A program made the translations under genes and the position numbers. Positions 1 to 6,725 of a stretch of 36,958 nt of DNA are shown here, piece by piece. This DNA is from an uncultured Alphaproteobacteria bacterium. GTDB lineage: Bacteria; Pseudomonadota; Alphaproteobacteria; Rs-D84. The notes beneath the pieces are model-generated. The model made no database searches. It worked only from the letters and a program-made list of their open reading frames with translations, and had not been told where the DNA came from. Positions within the stretch are counted from its first letter, which is position 1. Every line of letters begins with the position of its first letter. Location: the NCBI GenBank assembly GCA_937900435.1, contig CALCEG010000006.1:1-36958 (forward strand), given 5' to 3'.

Positions 1-33
1 TGGCGCGGGCGATGGTTCCACAACCTTTAATTT
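1..33 (+). repeat. Left crossover repeat of the invertible tail-fibre segment
   Basis: The 33-base sequence beginning TGGCGCGGGCGATGG is repeated perfectly in inverted orientation at 701-733. With one mismatch the match extends to 38 bases (1-38 and 696-733). It encodes the conserved collar residues AGDGSTTFNL, in the same reading frame in both copies. The bases on either side differ, so the repeat has sharp edges. Confidence 0.9.
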
Positions 34-55
34 ACCGAATAAATCCCCAGAAAGA
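1..55. repeat. Contig-end overlap (circular assembly), left copy
   Basis: Bases 1-55 are identical to bases 36904-36958. The tail-fibre reading frame runs through the join without a break. This is the signature of a circular contig with a 55-base assembler overlap, giving a unique length of 36,903 bases. It could in principle be a 55-base terminal repeat of the virion DNA, but the position inside a gene and the typical k-mer length argue against that. Confidence 0.9.
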
Positions 56-430
56 ACAATTATCGAAACACAAGAGCCAACAGCAGAAAACAATTATACT
101 TGGTATCGTTTGTATAGTGATGGTTGGGTTGAACAAGGTGGTATACAAACAGGCGTAGGAAGTTATGGAAGAGTAGCTATAATATTACCGGTCACAATGG
201 TAGATAATAACTATCAAGTGTTTGCCGGTATGCGAGATTTGGGGAATAGTTGGTATACAAATAACTCAAATTTTGTATCGCTTGCAGGCGGAACCGATGT
301 CGCAGGAACGGTGTCCGATGCCTCGGCAACAGGCTTTCAAGTTCAAAAGCAATCGCTTCATACTTGGTATGTATGCGGAAAATCAGCACGCGGTGCTTCA
401 CAACAGGGGATTATTTGTATTAAATATTAG
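1..430 (+). CDS. Tail fibre / tail collar protein, 3' part (currently expressed C-terminal tip)
   Basis: This is the end of the gene that starts at 35561. Frame begins at base 2, and the joined product is about 590 residues. The first residues finish the phage tail collar motif (GAGDGSTTFNLP). The rest is a tip module with WYRLYSDGWVEQGG, a motif widespread at the C-termini of tail fibres and adhesins, ending IICIKY. Its stop codon (428-430) overlaps the stop of an oppositely oriented alternative tip. Role: distal receptor contact on the virion. The junction between collar and tip falls exactly in an inverted repeat, so this tip appears to be exchangeable with the silent one at 427-700 on the other strand. 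Confidence 0.85.
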   Translation, partial: GAGDGSTTFNLPNKSPERTIIETQEPTAENNYTWYRLYSDGWVEQGGIQTGVGSYGRVAIILPVTMVDNNYQVFAGMRDLGNSWYTNNSNFVSLAGGTDVAGTVSDASATGFQVQKQSLHTWYVCGKSARGASQQGIICIKY

Positions 431-733
431 TATTTGATACATACGATAGCCTGTGCACCTGTTGCTTGGGTTAAATCGACATATAAATTAGATGGGTAGT
501 AATAGTTTCCCGGTTCTGCAACAGTGCCACCAATTCCATAAACTTTTGTCGAACCATAAACAGCCAATAACGTTTTGCTTGGCGCGCCCCCATTGTTTGC
601 TTTCAACATATGTAATGGCTCTCGAACGCCAGTAAATGTATCGTTCGAGCTAGTTTTAACCGCTGCTATTGTTCCAAGCGGTAAAACAGATTGTGTCGGC
701 AAATTAAAGGTTGTGGAACCATCGCCCGCGCCA
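427..733 (-). CDS. Silent alternative tail-fibre C-terminus (no start; expressed only after inversion)
   Basis: On the minus strand the frame enters through the collar motif (GAGDGSTTFNLP) and continues into about 90 residues starting TQSVLPLGTIAAVKTSS and ending IVCIKY. It shares only the collar entry and the last few residues (ICIKY/VCIKY) with the expressed tip, so it is a different receptor-binding module. Upstream of the repeat the frame opens into AT-rich non-coding DNA with no homology to the fibre body and no ribosome-binding site. The copy is therefore truncated precisely at the repeat and is a donor cassette rather than a separate gene. Confidence 0.8.
701..733 (-). repeat. Right crossover repeat of the invertible tail-fibre segment
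   Basis: This is the exact reverse complement of bases 1-33. On its outer side lies AT-rich intergenic DNA, and on its inner side the silent tip. The only difference in the 5 bases past the perfect match is one synonymous A/G change (Leu codon tta/ttg). Confidence 0.9.
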
Positions 734-802
734 ACTACAAAAAAACTATTGATTTTTCTACTGTTATTATAAATAATATAAATGTTAAAAAAGGATTTTT
801 TT

Positions 803-892
803 ATGTTATTTGAAAAAACTAAACTTTTCGTAAAAACGACACTTGTAAAATCGCAAGCGTTGTTTGTAAAACAGCCCCAAATAACAAAATAA
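803..892 (+). CDS. Possible 29-residue small protein
   Basis: The frame starts with ATG 9 bases after an AAAAAAGGA ribosome-binding sequence and encodes 29 residues (MLFEKTKLFVKT...), rich in Lys, Val and Phe, with a possible amphipathic helix. It lies between the silent fibre tip and the next gene, outside the invertible segment. I recognise no family. It could be fortuitous in AT-rich DNA, but the ribosome-binding site and spacing are typical for this phage. Confidence 0.35.
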   Translation: MLFEKTKLFVKTTLVKSQALFVKQPQITK

Positions 893-906
893 CAAAAGAG
901 GTCAAT

Positions 907-1485
907 ATGTCGCACAAACTAGAACTTGATACATTATATAAAATCGTTGCCATCGACAGGATTGCACCCCAGGGTGGAATCGAAATTATATCTGCAAAAA
1001 AGGACGTAACGATTCGTGCAACCACAGACAGCCATTTTAGCGGAACATATAGCGATTTACCATCTGTTATTACAGACGCAGCACAGGGCGATTTTTATAA
1101 ATCAGACGTATTATCGGTAATTAAATATATTTCTGTATCTTGTGCAGACACAGACGCAGAAATTATTTTATCTGGTTGCTCTGTAAAAGATATGAATCTA
1201 ACCGCAACGGTGGTATTTACACCAAATACGATTTCTTGCTCTGGTAATGATTTTATAAGCACAATGTTAGATTTATTCCCAGGTATCGAATTAAAACGTA
1301 TCGCAGAGGGGACGATGGAATACTTGGAAGCAGGCGATTTATGGAAAATGATTATATGCGATATGAACGGTAAAACGCTTGGAACATACCAACAATATAC
1401 GGCTGATTGGGAAAGCAAAGGATTTACATTTACAGGAACACCACACGATGGCGACATAGTGGCGTTTGAATGCAACATAAAGTAA
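907..1485 (+). CDS. Hypothetical protein downstream of the tail fibre
   Basis: The product has 192 residues and no motif I recognise. The start follows an AAAAGAGG ribosome-binding site at about 8 bases. The composition (many Thr, Ile, Asp; GGIEIISAKKDVTIRATTDS) suggests a beta-rich, soluble virion or fibre-associated protein. It sits between the tail-fibre gene and the major capsid gene, with a terminator after it, so it probably belongs to the late fibre transcript. A fibre assembly factor or small structural protein is possible, but function is unknown. Confidence 0.75.
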   Translation: MSHKLELDTLYKIVAIDRIAPQGGIEIISAKKDVTIRATTDSHFSGTYSDLPSVITDAAQGDFYKSDVLSVIKYISVSCADTDAEIILSGCSVKDMNLTATVVFTPNTISCSGNDFISTMLDLFPGIELKRIAEGTMEYLEAGDLWKMIICDMNGKTLGTYQQYTADWESKGFTFTGTPHDGDIVAFECNIK

Positions 1486-1507
1486 CCACTAACAAAGGAG
1501 TAAAAAA

Positions 1508-1540
1508 ATGCCTTGTAAAGGAAAAGGAAAGAAAAAATAA
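1508..1540 (+). CDS. Possible 10-residue Lys/Cys peptide
   Basis: A minimal frame, MPCKGKGKKK, is preceded by ACAAAGGAGTAAAAAA, one of the best ribosome-binding sites in the window, with correct spacing. It lies just before the terminator at 1604. No family is known to me. Either a tiny basic peptide is made, or this is a leader or remnant. Confidence 0.3.
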   Translation: MPCKGKGKKK

Positions 1541-1603
1541 TTGACAATTAAATCCTAAATTGTAACAATTATATTACCTGTTTTTTGTGAACAGAATCCC
1601 TCC

Positions 1604-1635
1604 GACCTGAATTTTAATAGTTCAGGTCTTTTTTT
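1604..1635 (+). terminator. Rho-independent terminator before the capsid gene
   Basis: A perfect 8-bp stem (GACCTGAA at 1604-1611, TTCAGGTC at 1621-1628) with a 9-base loop is followed by seven T. It ends the fibre-region transcript and separates it from the capsid promoter just downstream. Confidence 0.88.
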
Positions 1636-1648
1636 AACAAAAAAAATC

Positions 1649-1685
1649 TTGACATAAATATTTGATATATGTGATCATAATAATG
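1649..1685 (+). promoter_or_regulatory. Putative promoter for the capsid and late genes
   Basis: A perfect -35 box TTGACA (1649-1654) is followed 17-18 bases later by a weak extended -10 (TGTGATCAT, about 1670-1678). CATAAT at 1676 is an alternative with long spacing. It lies directly after a terminator and about 90 bases before the major capsid start, as expected for a promoter refreshing high-level capsid transcription. The -10 assignment is uncertain. Confidence 0.45.
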
Positions 1686-1776
1686 ACCGGTGCGATGGAC
1701 AATCGAGAGAACCCATCAAACAACACCGACAACACCCCAAACTTTAACTTTAACCATTAAAACAAAAGGACAAAAA

Positions 1777-2682
1777 ATGGACCCAGTAACAACAGGGTTG
1801 TTAAACATAACCCACTTTGTGGCAGAAGTTCAACGTTTATTGCTGAACTCCACACATGGTTTGCGTAACGTTGTCAATAACAAGGGTATCGTTGTCGGTA
1901 ACGAAATCAGATTCCCATTGGTTGACATTGATGGCGAAGCACAACCAATCAACGACGGTGCAGATACCGTTCCAACCGACTTGTATGCAGATACAGCAGT
2001 TGCTAATATCACGTTATTTGAAGCAGCGACAAAATTGAATCGCACTGTTATCAATGCGACCAATTCCGCGGCTCCATTGCGTGCACAAGCAGCGGCAAAA
2101 GTCGTTCACTTTATGGAAAACCGCTTTACACGTTCAATCTTGGACGCGTTGATGCAATATGACGATACAAATATGGAAGTTGGCGATAACGCAACTCCAT
2201 TTACTGTCGACACAATGCACGAAGTTGGTTTATTGGCAGGTAAAAACAACTGGGGCGAAAATGACCGCTACTTGTTGTTGCCACGTGAAGCCGAATTTAC
2301 ATTGAAACAAGACCAAAAATTCTATGAAATCTGGTCTATTTACAATGGCGGAAACGCAGTAAACGGCTTTACAAAACCGAACGATATGGACGACAGCATT
2401 CGTTGGATTCCATACAACGGCTTTATGGTTGCGTTTATGAACACCAAAGACGCTAACAATGCAGTTGGCTTGCCAGTTGCTGTGGACGGTGCTTTGATGG
2501 GCTTTGCGTTCAAGGGCTCTCGTGTTGGCTTTGGTATGAACCAAGCGATGGAAACTCGCATCTTCGAAGACAAGACCAAACAAGGTAACCCAATTATCTT
2601 TAAGACAAATGGTTCTTGCGGTGCTTCAATTATCGACACTCGTGGCGTAATTGGTATCAAAATGGACCCATCTGTTGCCTAA
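1777..2682 (+). CDS. Major capsid protein
   Basis: The product has 301 residues from ATG 1777, chosen because AAAAGGA lies 7 bases upstream; longer in-frame extensions are low-complexity leader. The size, single-domain look, strongly expressed context (own promoter, terminator upstream) and sequence (MDPVTTGLLNITHFVAEVQ..., C-terminal NGSCGASIIDTRGVIGIKM) fit a podoviral HK97-fold capsid subunit forming the icosahedral head. It works with the scaffold (33787) and portal (5151). The head genes are split, with scaffold and terminase lying on the other side of the fibre gene. The assignment rests on context and general resemblance. Confidence 0.8.
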   Translation: MDPVTTGLLNITHFVAEVQRLLLNSTHGLRNVVNNKGIVVGNEIRFPLVDIDGEAQPINDGADTVPTDLYADTAVANITLFEAATKLNRTVINATNSAAPLRAQAAAKVVHFMENRFTRSILDALMQYDDTNMEVGDNATPFTVDTMHEVGLLAGKNNWGENDRYLLLPREAEFTLKQDQKFYEIWSIYNGGNAVNGFTKPNDMDDSIRWIPYNGFMVAFMNTKDANNAVGLPVAVDGALMGFAFKGSRVGFGMNQAMETRIFEDKTKQGNPIIFKTNGSCGASIIDTRGVIGIKMDPSVA

Positions 2683-2700
2683 CAGATAATGTATAACTCG

Positions 2701-2720
2701 TTCCCAGGGAAACCTGGGGA
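2701..2720 (+). promoter_or_regulatory. GNRA hairpin after the capsid gene
   Basis: A CCCAGG stem with a GAAA tetraloop and CCTGGG closing arm (2703-2718) lies in the capsid to next-gene gap. There is no T-run, so it is not a terminator. It is more likely an mRNA-stabilising or processing hairpin protecting the capsid message. Confidence 0.6.
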
Positions 2721-2741
2721 CATAACTAAAAAGGATTTACT

Positions 2742-2996
2742 ATGGCATACACAGTAAAAAATTTATGTTGCTTTGGCGGTCAGGTCGAATCTGGCAATCC
2801 GAAATTGTGGAAATACACAGTGCCATCTGGCGATACAGTAACCACAGCAGGTTATTTTGACCCTAAATGTGGTTTGGTCGCTGGCGATATTGTGTTGGCT
2901 ATCTCAACAGCATTGGAATTTTTGGTTATTTCCGAAGCCGATGGTGTTTTGACAGCAACAGCAATCGAATTGGCGTCAGACAACATACCGTCCTAA
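2742..2996 (+). CDS. Small head-associated hypothetical protein
   Basis: The product has 84 residues and begins MAYTVKNLCCFGG, with a VTTAGYFDPKCGLVAGDIVLAIS stretch in its middle. The GYF...L..GD pattern is common in small hypothetical proteins near phage head genes and suggests a compact beta fold. It follows the capsid gene by 59 bases and shares its transcript. Decoration or minor head protein is a reasonable guess, not shown by the sequence. Confidence 0.7.
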   Translation: MAYTVKNLCCFGGQVESGNPKLWKYTVPSGDTVTTAGYFDPKCGLVAGDIVLAISTALEFLVISEADGVLTATAIELASDNIPS

Positions 2997-3001
2997 TAGA
3001 A

Positions 3002-3038
3002 CGATTACCCTGCCCTCTTTTTGAGGGTTGGGCAATCG
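3002..3038 (+). terminator. Intergenic hairpin before the lysis cassette
   Basis: This is a compound hairpin: CGATT with AATCG, ACCC with GGG, and CCCTC with GAGGG around a five-T loop. It lacks a 3' T-run, so termination would be weak or factor-dependent. It may attenuate read-through from capsid genes into lysis genes. Confidence 0.45.
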
Positions 3039-3056
3039 GTTGAAAGGGAGGTATGA

Positions 3057-3248
3057 ATGCCAACAGAATATATCGCAGTAGGAATCTCGATTGTTACCAT
3101 TTTAATATCAGTGGGTATTTCATACGGAATTATGAAAGCCAAAATGAATTATATGGAACAGAAACTCGAAAAACACGACAAGGACCACGATTTGCTGGTC
3201 GAAGTCAATACCAAGGTTGATATGTTGTTAGAACGGAGTAAGGAATGA
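3057..3248 (+). CDS. Small membrane-anchored coiled-coil protein (lysis cassette)
   Basis: The product has 63 residues: an N-terminal transmembrane helix (about residues 6-26, IAVGISIVTILISVGISYGI) then a charged helix (MEQKLEKHDKDHD...) likely to form a coiled coil in the opposite compartment. The ribosome-binding site is strong (GGGAGG). Its stop overlaps the next start (ATGA), and the endolysin follows, so a role in lysis such as holin, antiholin or endolysin release is likely. The exact role is unknown. Confidence 0.65.
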   Translation: MPTEYIAVGISIVTILISVGISYGIMKAKMNYMEQKLEKHDKDHDLLVEVNTKVDMLLERSKE

Positions 3249-3526
3249 CAAACAAGAAACCTGAATTTTGGTATTCAATGTTACGCGACGACGATGGCGA
3301 TTTTTGCTTGTGTCGTTTTTTACTTTTATTGTCCCCTTTGTTTGGTTTGGCGACTATGTGTATATATTGTTATTTCTTTAAGAACGCAACAACAGAAACG
3401 AATATGTGGGATGCAATTATTGCTTGCTCTGGAATGTTAGGACCCGTAATAACATTCTGTGTTATGAGAATATATGAAAGTCGTGAATGGATTGCAGAAC
3501 AGGCGAAAAAATGGAAAAAATCGTAA
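3245..3526 (+). CDS. Putative holin-like membrane protein
   Basis: The product has 93 residues with two hydrophobic segments (about residues 24-45 and 57-76) and charged ends (N-terminal MTNKKPEF, C-terminal EQAKKWKKS). Two membrane helices, small size and position just before the endolysin fit a class II-like holin that permeabilises the inner membrane. No holin family motif is certain, and the Cys-rich first helix is unusual. Confidence 0.55.
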   Translation: MTNKKPEFWYSMLRDDDGDFCLCRFLLLLSPLFGLATMCIYCYFFKNATTETNMWDAIIACSGMLGPVITFCVMRIYESREWIAEQAKKWKKS

Positions 3527-3575
3527 TAGCAGATGTGTATTTTTGGATTTTTATAACAGACCAAAAGGTGCCAGT

Positions 3576-3797
3576 ATGATAAAAAAGCCAGTAAAAAAAC
3601 AATTCTTGAAAACTTGGTGTATTGGAAATTTTTACAATTACCAAATATTCGAAGTTGACGCTGGCGGCGAAAAATGGTTGGAAGCAACACCAATAACAAA
3701 AGGCGTAACGCGAACGGCTGAAAATGAAAAAATTCTAAAAATCATACTAGAAAACGATGCTATAAATCTAAATAAATTTTGGGCAAAGGTGCGATAA
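3576..3797 (+). CDS. Hypothetical 73-residue protein in the lysis cassette
   Basis: The start at 3576 is preferred: AAAAGGTG lies 6-9 bases upstream, and the longer frame from 3474 would overlap the holin-like gene by over 50 bases. The product is small, soluble and basic at its N-terminus (MIKKPVKKQFLKTWCIGNFYNYQIFEVDAGGEKW split over several motifs), with no known domain. It is separated from the endolysin start by one base, so it is translationally coupled to it. Confidence 0.6.
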   Translation: MIKKPVKKQFLKTWCIGNFYNYQIFEVDAGGEKWLEATPITKGVTRTAENEKILKIILENDAINLNKFWAKVR

Positions 3798-3798
3798 A

Positions 3799-4233
3799 AT
3801 GACTGGATTTGAAATTGTTAAAAAGTTCGAGGGTTTAAGTTTATCAAGTTATCGTTGTCCTGCTGGCGTATGGACAATAGGGTATGGAAGCACGCGTGAC
3901 AAAAACGGAAACCCAATCAAACCCAATATGAAAATAACCAAAGAACAAGCCGAAGCCCTTTTAATTCGGGATTTCAATGCTTGCAAAGACGAATTGAAAA
4001 AAGATAAAAATTTATCGAAATTATCAGAAAATGCGATTGACGCGTTGACGTCATTATGTTATAACATTGGTATAGGGGCATTCAAGCGTTCAAAGTGTTA
4101 TAAAGCGATTGTTGCGAACGACCTTGAAACCGTCTGCAAAGAGTGGGATTGGTTCAAAGCAAACGGTAAATTTATGAAAGGTTTGGCAAGACGTCGCATA
4201 GCAGAATTGGGAGTGTTTTTAGAAAATGTATAA
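3799..4233 (+). CDS. Endolysin, T4-type lysozyme (glycoside hydrolase family 24)
   Basis: The product has 144 residues. The N-terminus has the GH24 signature: catalytic Glu in KKFEGL (residue 11), then SSYRCPAGVWTIGYG with the Thr of WTIGYG. The Asp of T4 lysozyme is replaced by Cys, as in many phage members of the family. A C-terminal GLARRRIAELGVF completes the usual fold. It cleaves the glycan of peptidoglycan. No signal peptide is seen, so export depends on the upstream membrane protein(s). The spanin gene overlaps its 3' end by 8 bases. Confidence 0.93.
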   Translation: MTGFEIVKKFEGLSLSSYRCPAGVWTIGYGSTRDKNGNPIKPNMKITKEQAEALLIRDFNACKDELKKDKNLSKLSENAIDALTSLCYNIGIGAFKRSKCYKAIVANDLETVCKEWDWFKANGKFMKGLARRRIAELGVFLENV

Positions 4234-4570
4234 AATGATTATAGCAATTTTATCAGTATTTATTTTGGCTGGGTGCGGTGCTAAATCGCCAACGCAGTCA
4301 ATCGTTGATTCTGGTGTTGCACAAATCGAACGGTCCCAGGCAATAATTAAAAACACAGAAACATTGGTCCAATGCAAAGAGAACGCAGATAATTCATTAC
4401 AGACCGCCAAGGAATCTTTGGTTGCTGCTGGCGAATCTTGCAAAGCCGAAGTATCGAATCTTGAAAATGATTTAATACGATGGAAAAGTTATTTTGGAGT
4501 TTTGGTATTCGTAATTGGCGCAATAATATACTTTGGAATAATAAATAAATTAAAAAAAGGAATTATATAA
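4226..4570 (+). CDS. Unimolecular spanin (u-spanin) candidate
   Basis: The product has 114 residues. The N-terminus is a lipoprotein signal with lipobox LAGC (Cys 17), giving an outer-membrane anchor. The middle (about 20-85) is a polar helical, coiled-coil periplasmic region. Residues about 90-108 form a hydrophobic helix (FGVLVFVIGAIIYFGII) followed by Lys residues. An N-terminal lipobox plus a C-terminal transmembrane segment in one chain is the architecture of u-spanins such as T1 gp11, which fuse inner and outer membranes in the last step of lysis. It starts inside the endolysin gene. It implies a Gram-negative host. Confidence 0.78.
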   Translation: MYKMIIAILSVFILAGCGAKSPTQSIVDSGVAQIERSQAIIKNTETLVQCKENADNSLQTAKESLVAAGESCKAEVSNLENDLIRWKSYFGVLVFVIGAIIYFGIINKLKKGII

Positions 4571-4586
4571 AGAAAGGAGTTTTGTT

Positions 4587-5135
4587 ATGGCAAAATGGTA
4601 TAAACCAAGCACTTGGATAAATAAAGCCGAAGATGTTGCAAAAAACATAGGAAAAACTGTTGTTGCACCTTTTGAGGGATTGTATCATGCTGGCGAAGCA
4701 GGAGTTCATTTATTAGAGGGCGACCTTAAAGGCGCATCAAAATCGATTGCAAAATCTGTTGGCGATATTAGTTATGCTGGTGTTAGTAGCATAACAGGAG
4801 GTTTAACTCCTAGTGTAGCAGAATTTAGCAAAAACATTGCCTCTGCTGGAACATCTTATGTGTCCGGAAATTTTAATCGTGGAAGTGAATATTTAGAAAA
4901 AGCAACCAGTTGGGACATTGATAATTCTATTGCCGAAGCACAAGAAGCCCAAGCCCAAGCAGAATACCAAAAACAAGTAAATGAAGCAAATGAAATATCT
5001 CAAAGAAATTTGCGCGCCAACCTGTTGTCTTTGCGTAAAAACTTACAAAAAACTTATACAAAATCAACACAAGGCGGTGGTGCTGGATTGATTTCAAATA
5101 ACAATACAGCAACAGGCGGAGTAATCTTGGGTTAA
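4587..5135 (+). CDS. Hypothetical virion protein upstream of the portal
   Basis: The product has 182 residues with a good ribosome-binding site (AAAGGAG). The N-terminal half is Gly/Ala-rich and helical (IGKTVVAPFEGLYHAGEAG). The middle is an Ala/Gln-rich helix (EAQEAQAQAEYQKQVNEANE). The C-terminus is low complexity (GGGAGLISNNNTATGG). This resembles short internal or connector-linked proteins found between lysis and portal genes in podoviruses. No specific family is identified. Confidence 0.65.
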   Translation: MAKWYKPSTWINKAEDVAKNIGKTVVAPFEGLYHAGEAGVHLLEGDLKGASKSIAKSVGDISYAGVSSITGGLTPSVAEFSKNIASAGTSYVSGNFNRGSEYLEKATSWDIDNSIAEAQEAQAQAEYQKQVNEANEISQRNLRANLLSLRKNLQKTYTKSTQGGGAGLISNNNTATGGVILG

Positions 5136-5150
5136 AAATGGAGTAAGTAT

Positions 5151-6710
5151 ATGCTGAATCAAACAGAATTATCACGTATTCGTGGAAAAGCCAGCACTGA
5201 AAAGCAGGCGTGGAACAGTGAATATTTCGAAGCGATGGCATATACACAGCCAGAACGCAACGAAATATGGCGTGTCAAAGGTGGATTCCCTGGGAATTTG
5301 AAACAAATCCCTTTATTTACGACTGCCGGTAAAATTGGGACAGATGTTTTTGTTGCGCGAATCCAAAACAAATTGACACCATATGAAAAACCATATTTCA
5401 GTTTTAAGCCGAAAGAAAGTTTTGTAAGTGAATATGAAGCCGAGTTGCGTGATTTGTGTGCGCAAATTTCAAGTCGCGTCAATGAACGGAAAAACGAATT
5501 GCGTTTAGACGATACTTTGAACGAGGCGTATTATGATTTGGCGGCGGGAACTGCGGCAATTGTGCGCGAAAACACAATCCATGGTATTCAATTCAAAAAA
5601 CTTCCAATAACCGAATATATGCTTGGAACCGAACAACACCAAACAATATGTCGCACAATTAAAATAGCACCGAATATGGTTGGGGTTTATTTCCCTGAAT
5701 TGCGCGGATTGAAACAAATTGGCGGGCGGGAAACCACAGGACCAAGTTCCAAAGAGGAAATGACCTTAGAGGACACACTGTATTACAACGAACAGACGGC
5801 GCGTTGGGAATATTACCTGCAATGCAACAGCAATATTATTTTGACACGCGACTATGGTAAGCGTTGCCCTGTTCATATATTCCACTGGACACGCGCATCT
5901 GATATGCCTTATGGGACTGGTGTTGCTATGAAAGCAAAACCTGCAATTAAAAGATTAAATTCATACGTGAAATGCAAATTGGAACTGATACCGTTTGCGT
6001 TCCCAATGTTTTTATCGACAGCAGGTAATTTCTTGGACCGCAACGTCAATTTCAAGCCAGGCGGACGTATGTTTGTGCGTGATATTCAAGGCGTTCAACC
6101 AGTTCAATTATCGCAGGCAAAGAATGATTTTATATTGGAAATTCAGTCAGAGGAATTGGCAATCAAACAGATTATGCTTGATTATACATTGCCAACAGAC
6201 CCAAGACAAATGACCGCAGCCGAAGTTTATGCGCGTTCTAACCCACAAGACGAAATGGTATCAATTGCAGTTGCTAAAATGACTGCAACGATTCGTGAAA
6301 TTGGGTGGGATTTGTTTGATGATGTTTATGCGCGCGAATTAGCCGGTATTACTGATATATCTTTGGAGCAGTTGCACGAAATCTTGGAATGCGAAGTGAA
6401 TAACGACGCACAAATGGACACACAAGCCATCAACAAGATATTGCAGTATATTCAAACAGTCGGTATGTTTGACCCACAGGCAATATATCAGTCATTAAAT
6501 CGTGGTCGCACGCTTGAAAAACTTGAAAAGGCTTATAACTTGCCAATAGAAATCACGCGCACATCACAAGAAATTGACGATGCAGCGAACGAATCGGCAC
6601 AAGCGCAAGCACAAGCCCAAAACGACGCTATGCAAGCGCAAATGATGGTCGACCAAAACAAAGAACAAGCCAAAGCGGCAGCACAAATTGAAATAAACGA
6701 TAACAAATAA
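5151..6710 (+). CDS. Portal protein (T7-type head-to-tail connector)
   Basis: The product has 519 residues, the usual size for T7-like portals. The start MLNQTELSRIRGKASTEKQ, an early Y-Q-P-E-R-N loop, IQNKLTPYEKPYFSF, a DEMVS-I helix and the long C-terminal Gln/Ala-rich helix (residues about 470-515) match the podoviral head-tail connector family. It forms the dodecameric ring for DNA packaging and exit and is the docking site for the terminase (31132) and the gp11-like adaptor (6993). Confidence 0.9.
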   Translation: MLNQTELSRIRGKASTEKQAWNSEYFEAMAYTQPERNEIWRVKGGFPGNLKQIPLFTTAGKIGTDVFVARIQNKLTPYEKPYFSFKPKESFVSEYEAELRDLCAQISSRVNERKNELRLDDTLNEAYYDLAAGTAAIVRENTIHGIQFKKLPITEYMLGTEQHQTICRTIKIAPNMVGVYFPELRGLKQIGGRETTGPSSKEEMTLEDTLYYNEQTARWEYYLQCNSNIILTRDYGKRCPVHIFHWTRASDMPYGTGVAMKAKPAIKRLNSYVKCKLELIPFAFPMFLSTAGNFLDRNVNFKPGGRMFVRDIQGVQPVQLSQAKNDFILEIQSEELAIKQIMLDYTLPTDPRQMTAAEVYARSNPQDEMVSIAVAKMTATIREIGWDLFDDVYARELAGITDISLEQLHEILECEVNNDAQMDTQAINKILQYIQTVGMFDPQAIYQSLNRGRTLEKLEKAYNLPIEITRTSQEIDDAANESAQAQAQAQNDAMQAQMMVDQNKEQAKAAAQIEINDNK

Positions 6711-6725
6711 CCAATGGAGGCAAAT

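Larger units (their letters stand above)
1..733. mobile_element. Putative invertible DNA segment switching the tail-fibre tip
   Basis: A 33-bp inverted repeat (1-33, 701-733) brackets 667 bases holding two different C-terminal coding modules facing each other, with stop codons overlapping by a few bases near 427-430. Inversion would fuse the fixed fibre body (35561 onwards) in frame to the other module. The layout matches the tail-fibre inversion systems of phages Mu and P1 in logic, but no serine or tyrosine recombinase was recognised in the window, so the activity is inferred from structure only. Confidence 0.75.

Noticed and set aside
1..33. Gin/Hin-type gix site in the inverted repeat
   Set aside because: The repeat holds GGTT-4-AACC, the opposite arrangement from the AAACC-2-GGTTT core of gix/hix sites, and mainly encodes the conserved collar residues.
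1..55. 55-base direct terminal repeat of the virion DNA
   Set aside because: The repeat lies inside a gene whose frame is continuous across it and its length equals a common assembler k-mer, so circular overlap is the simpler reading.
1..733. Diversity-generating retroelement at the tail fibre, as in BPP-1
   Set aside because: No reverse transcriptase and no template/variable repeat pair with adenine-specific differences were seen.
427..915. A free-standing 162-residue minus-strand gene
   Set aside because: The first 60 residues are read-through of AT-rich intergenic DNA with no ribosome-binding site; only the part from the repeat inward resembles a real protein.
1690..1776. N-terminal extension of the capsid gene
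   Set aside because: Low-complexity Thr-rich leader; ATG 1777 has the ribosome-binding site.
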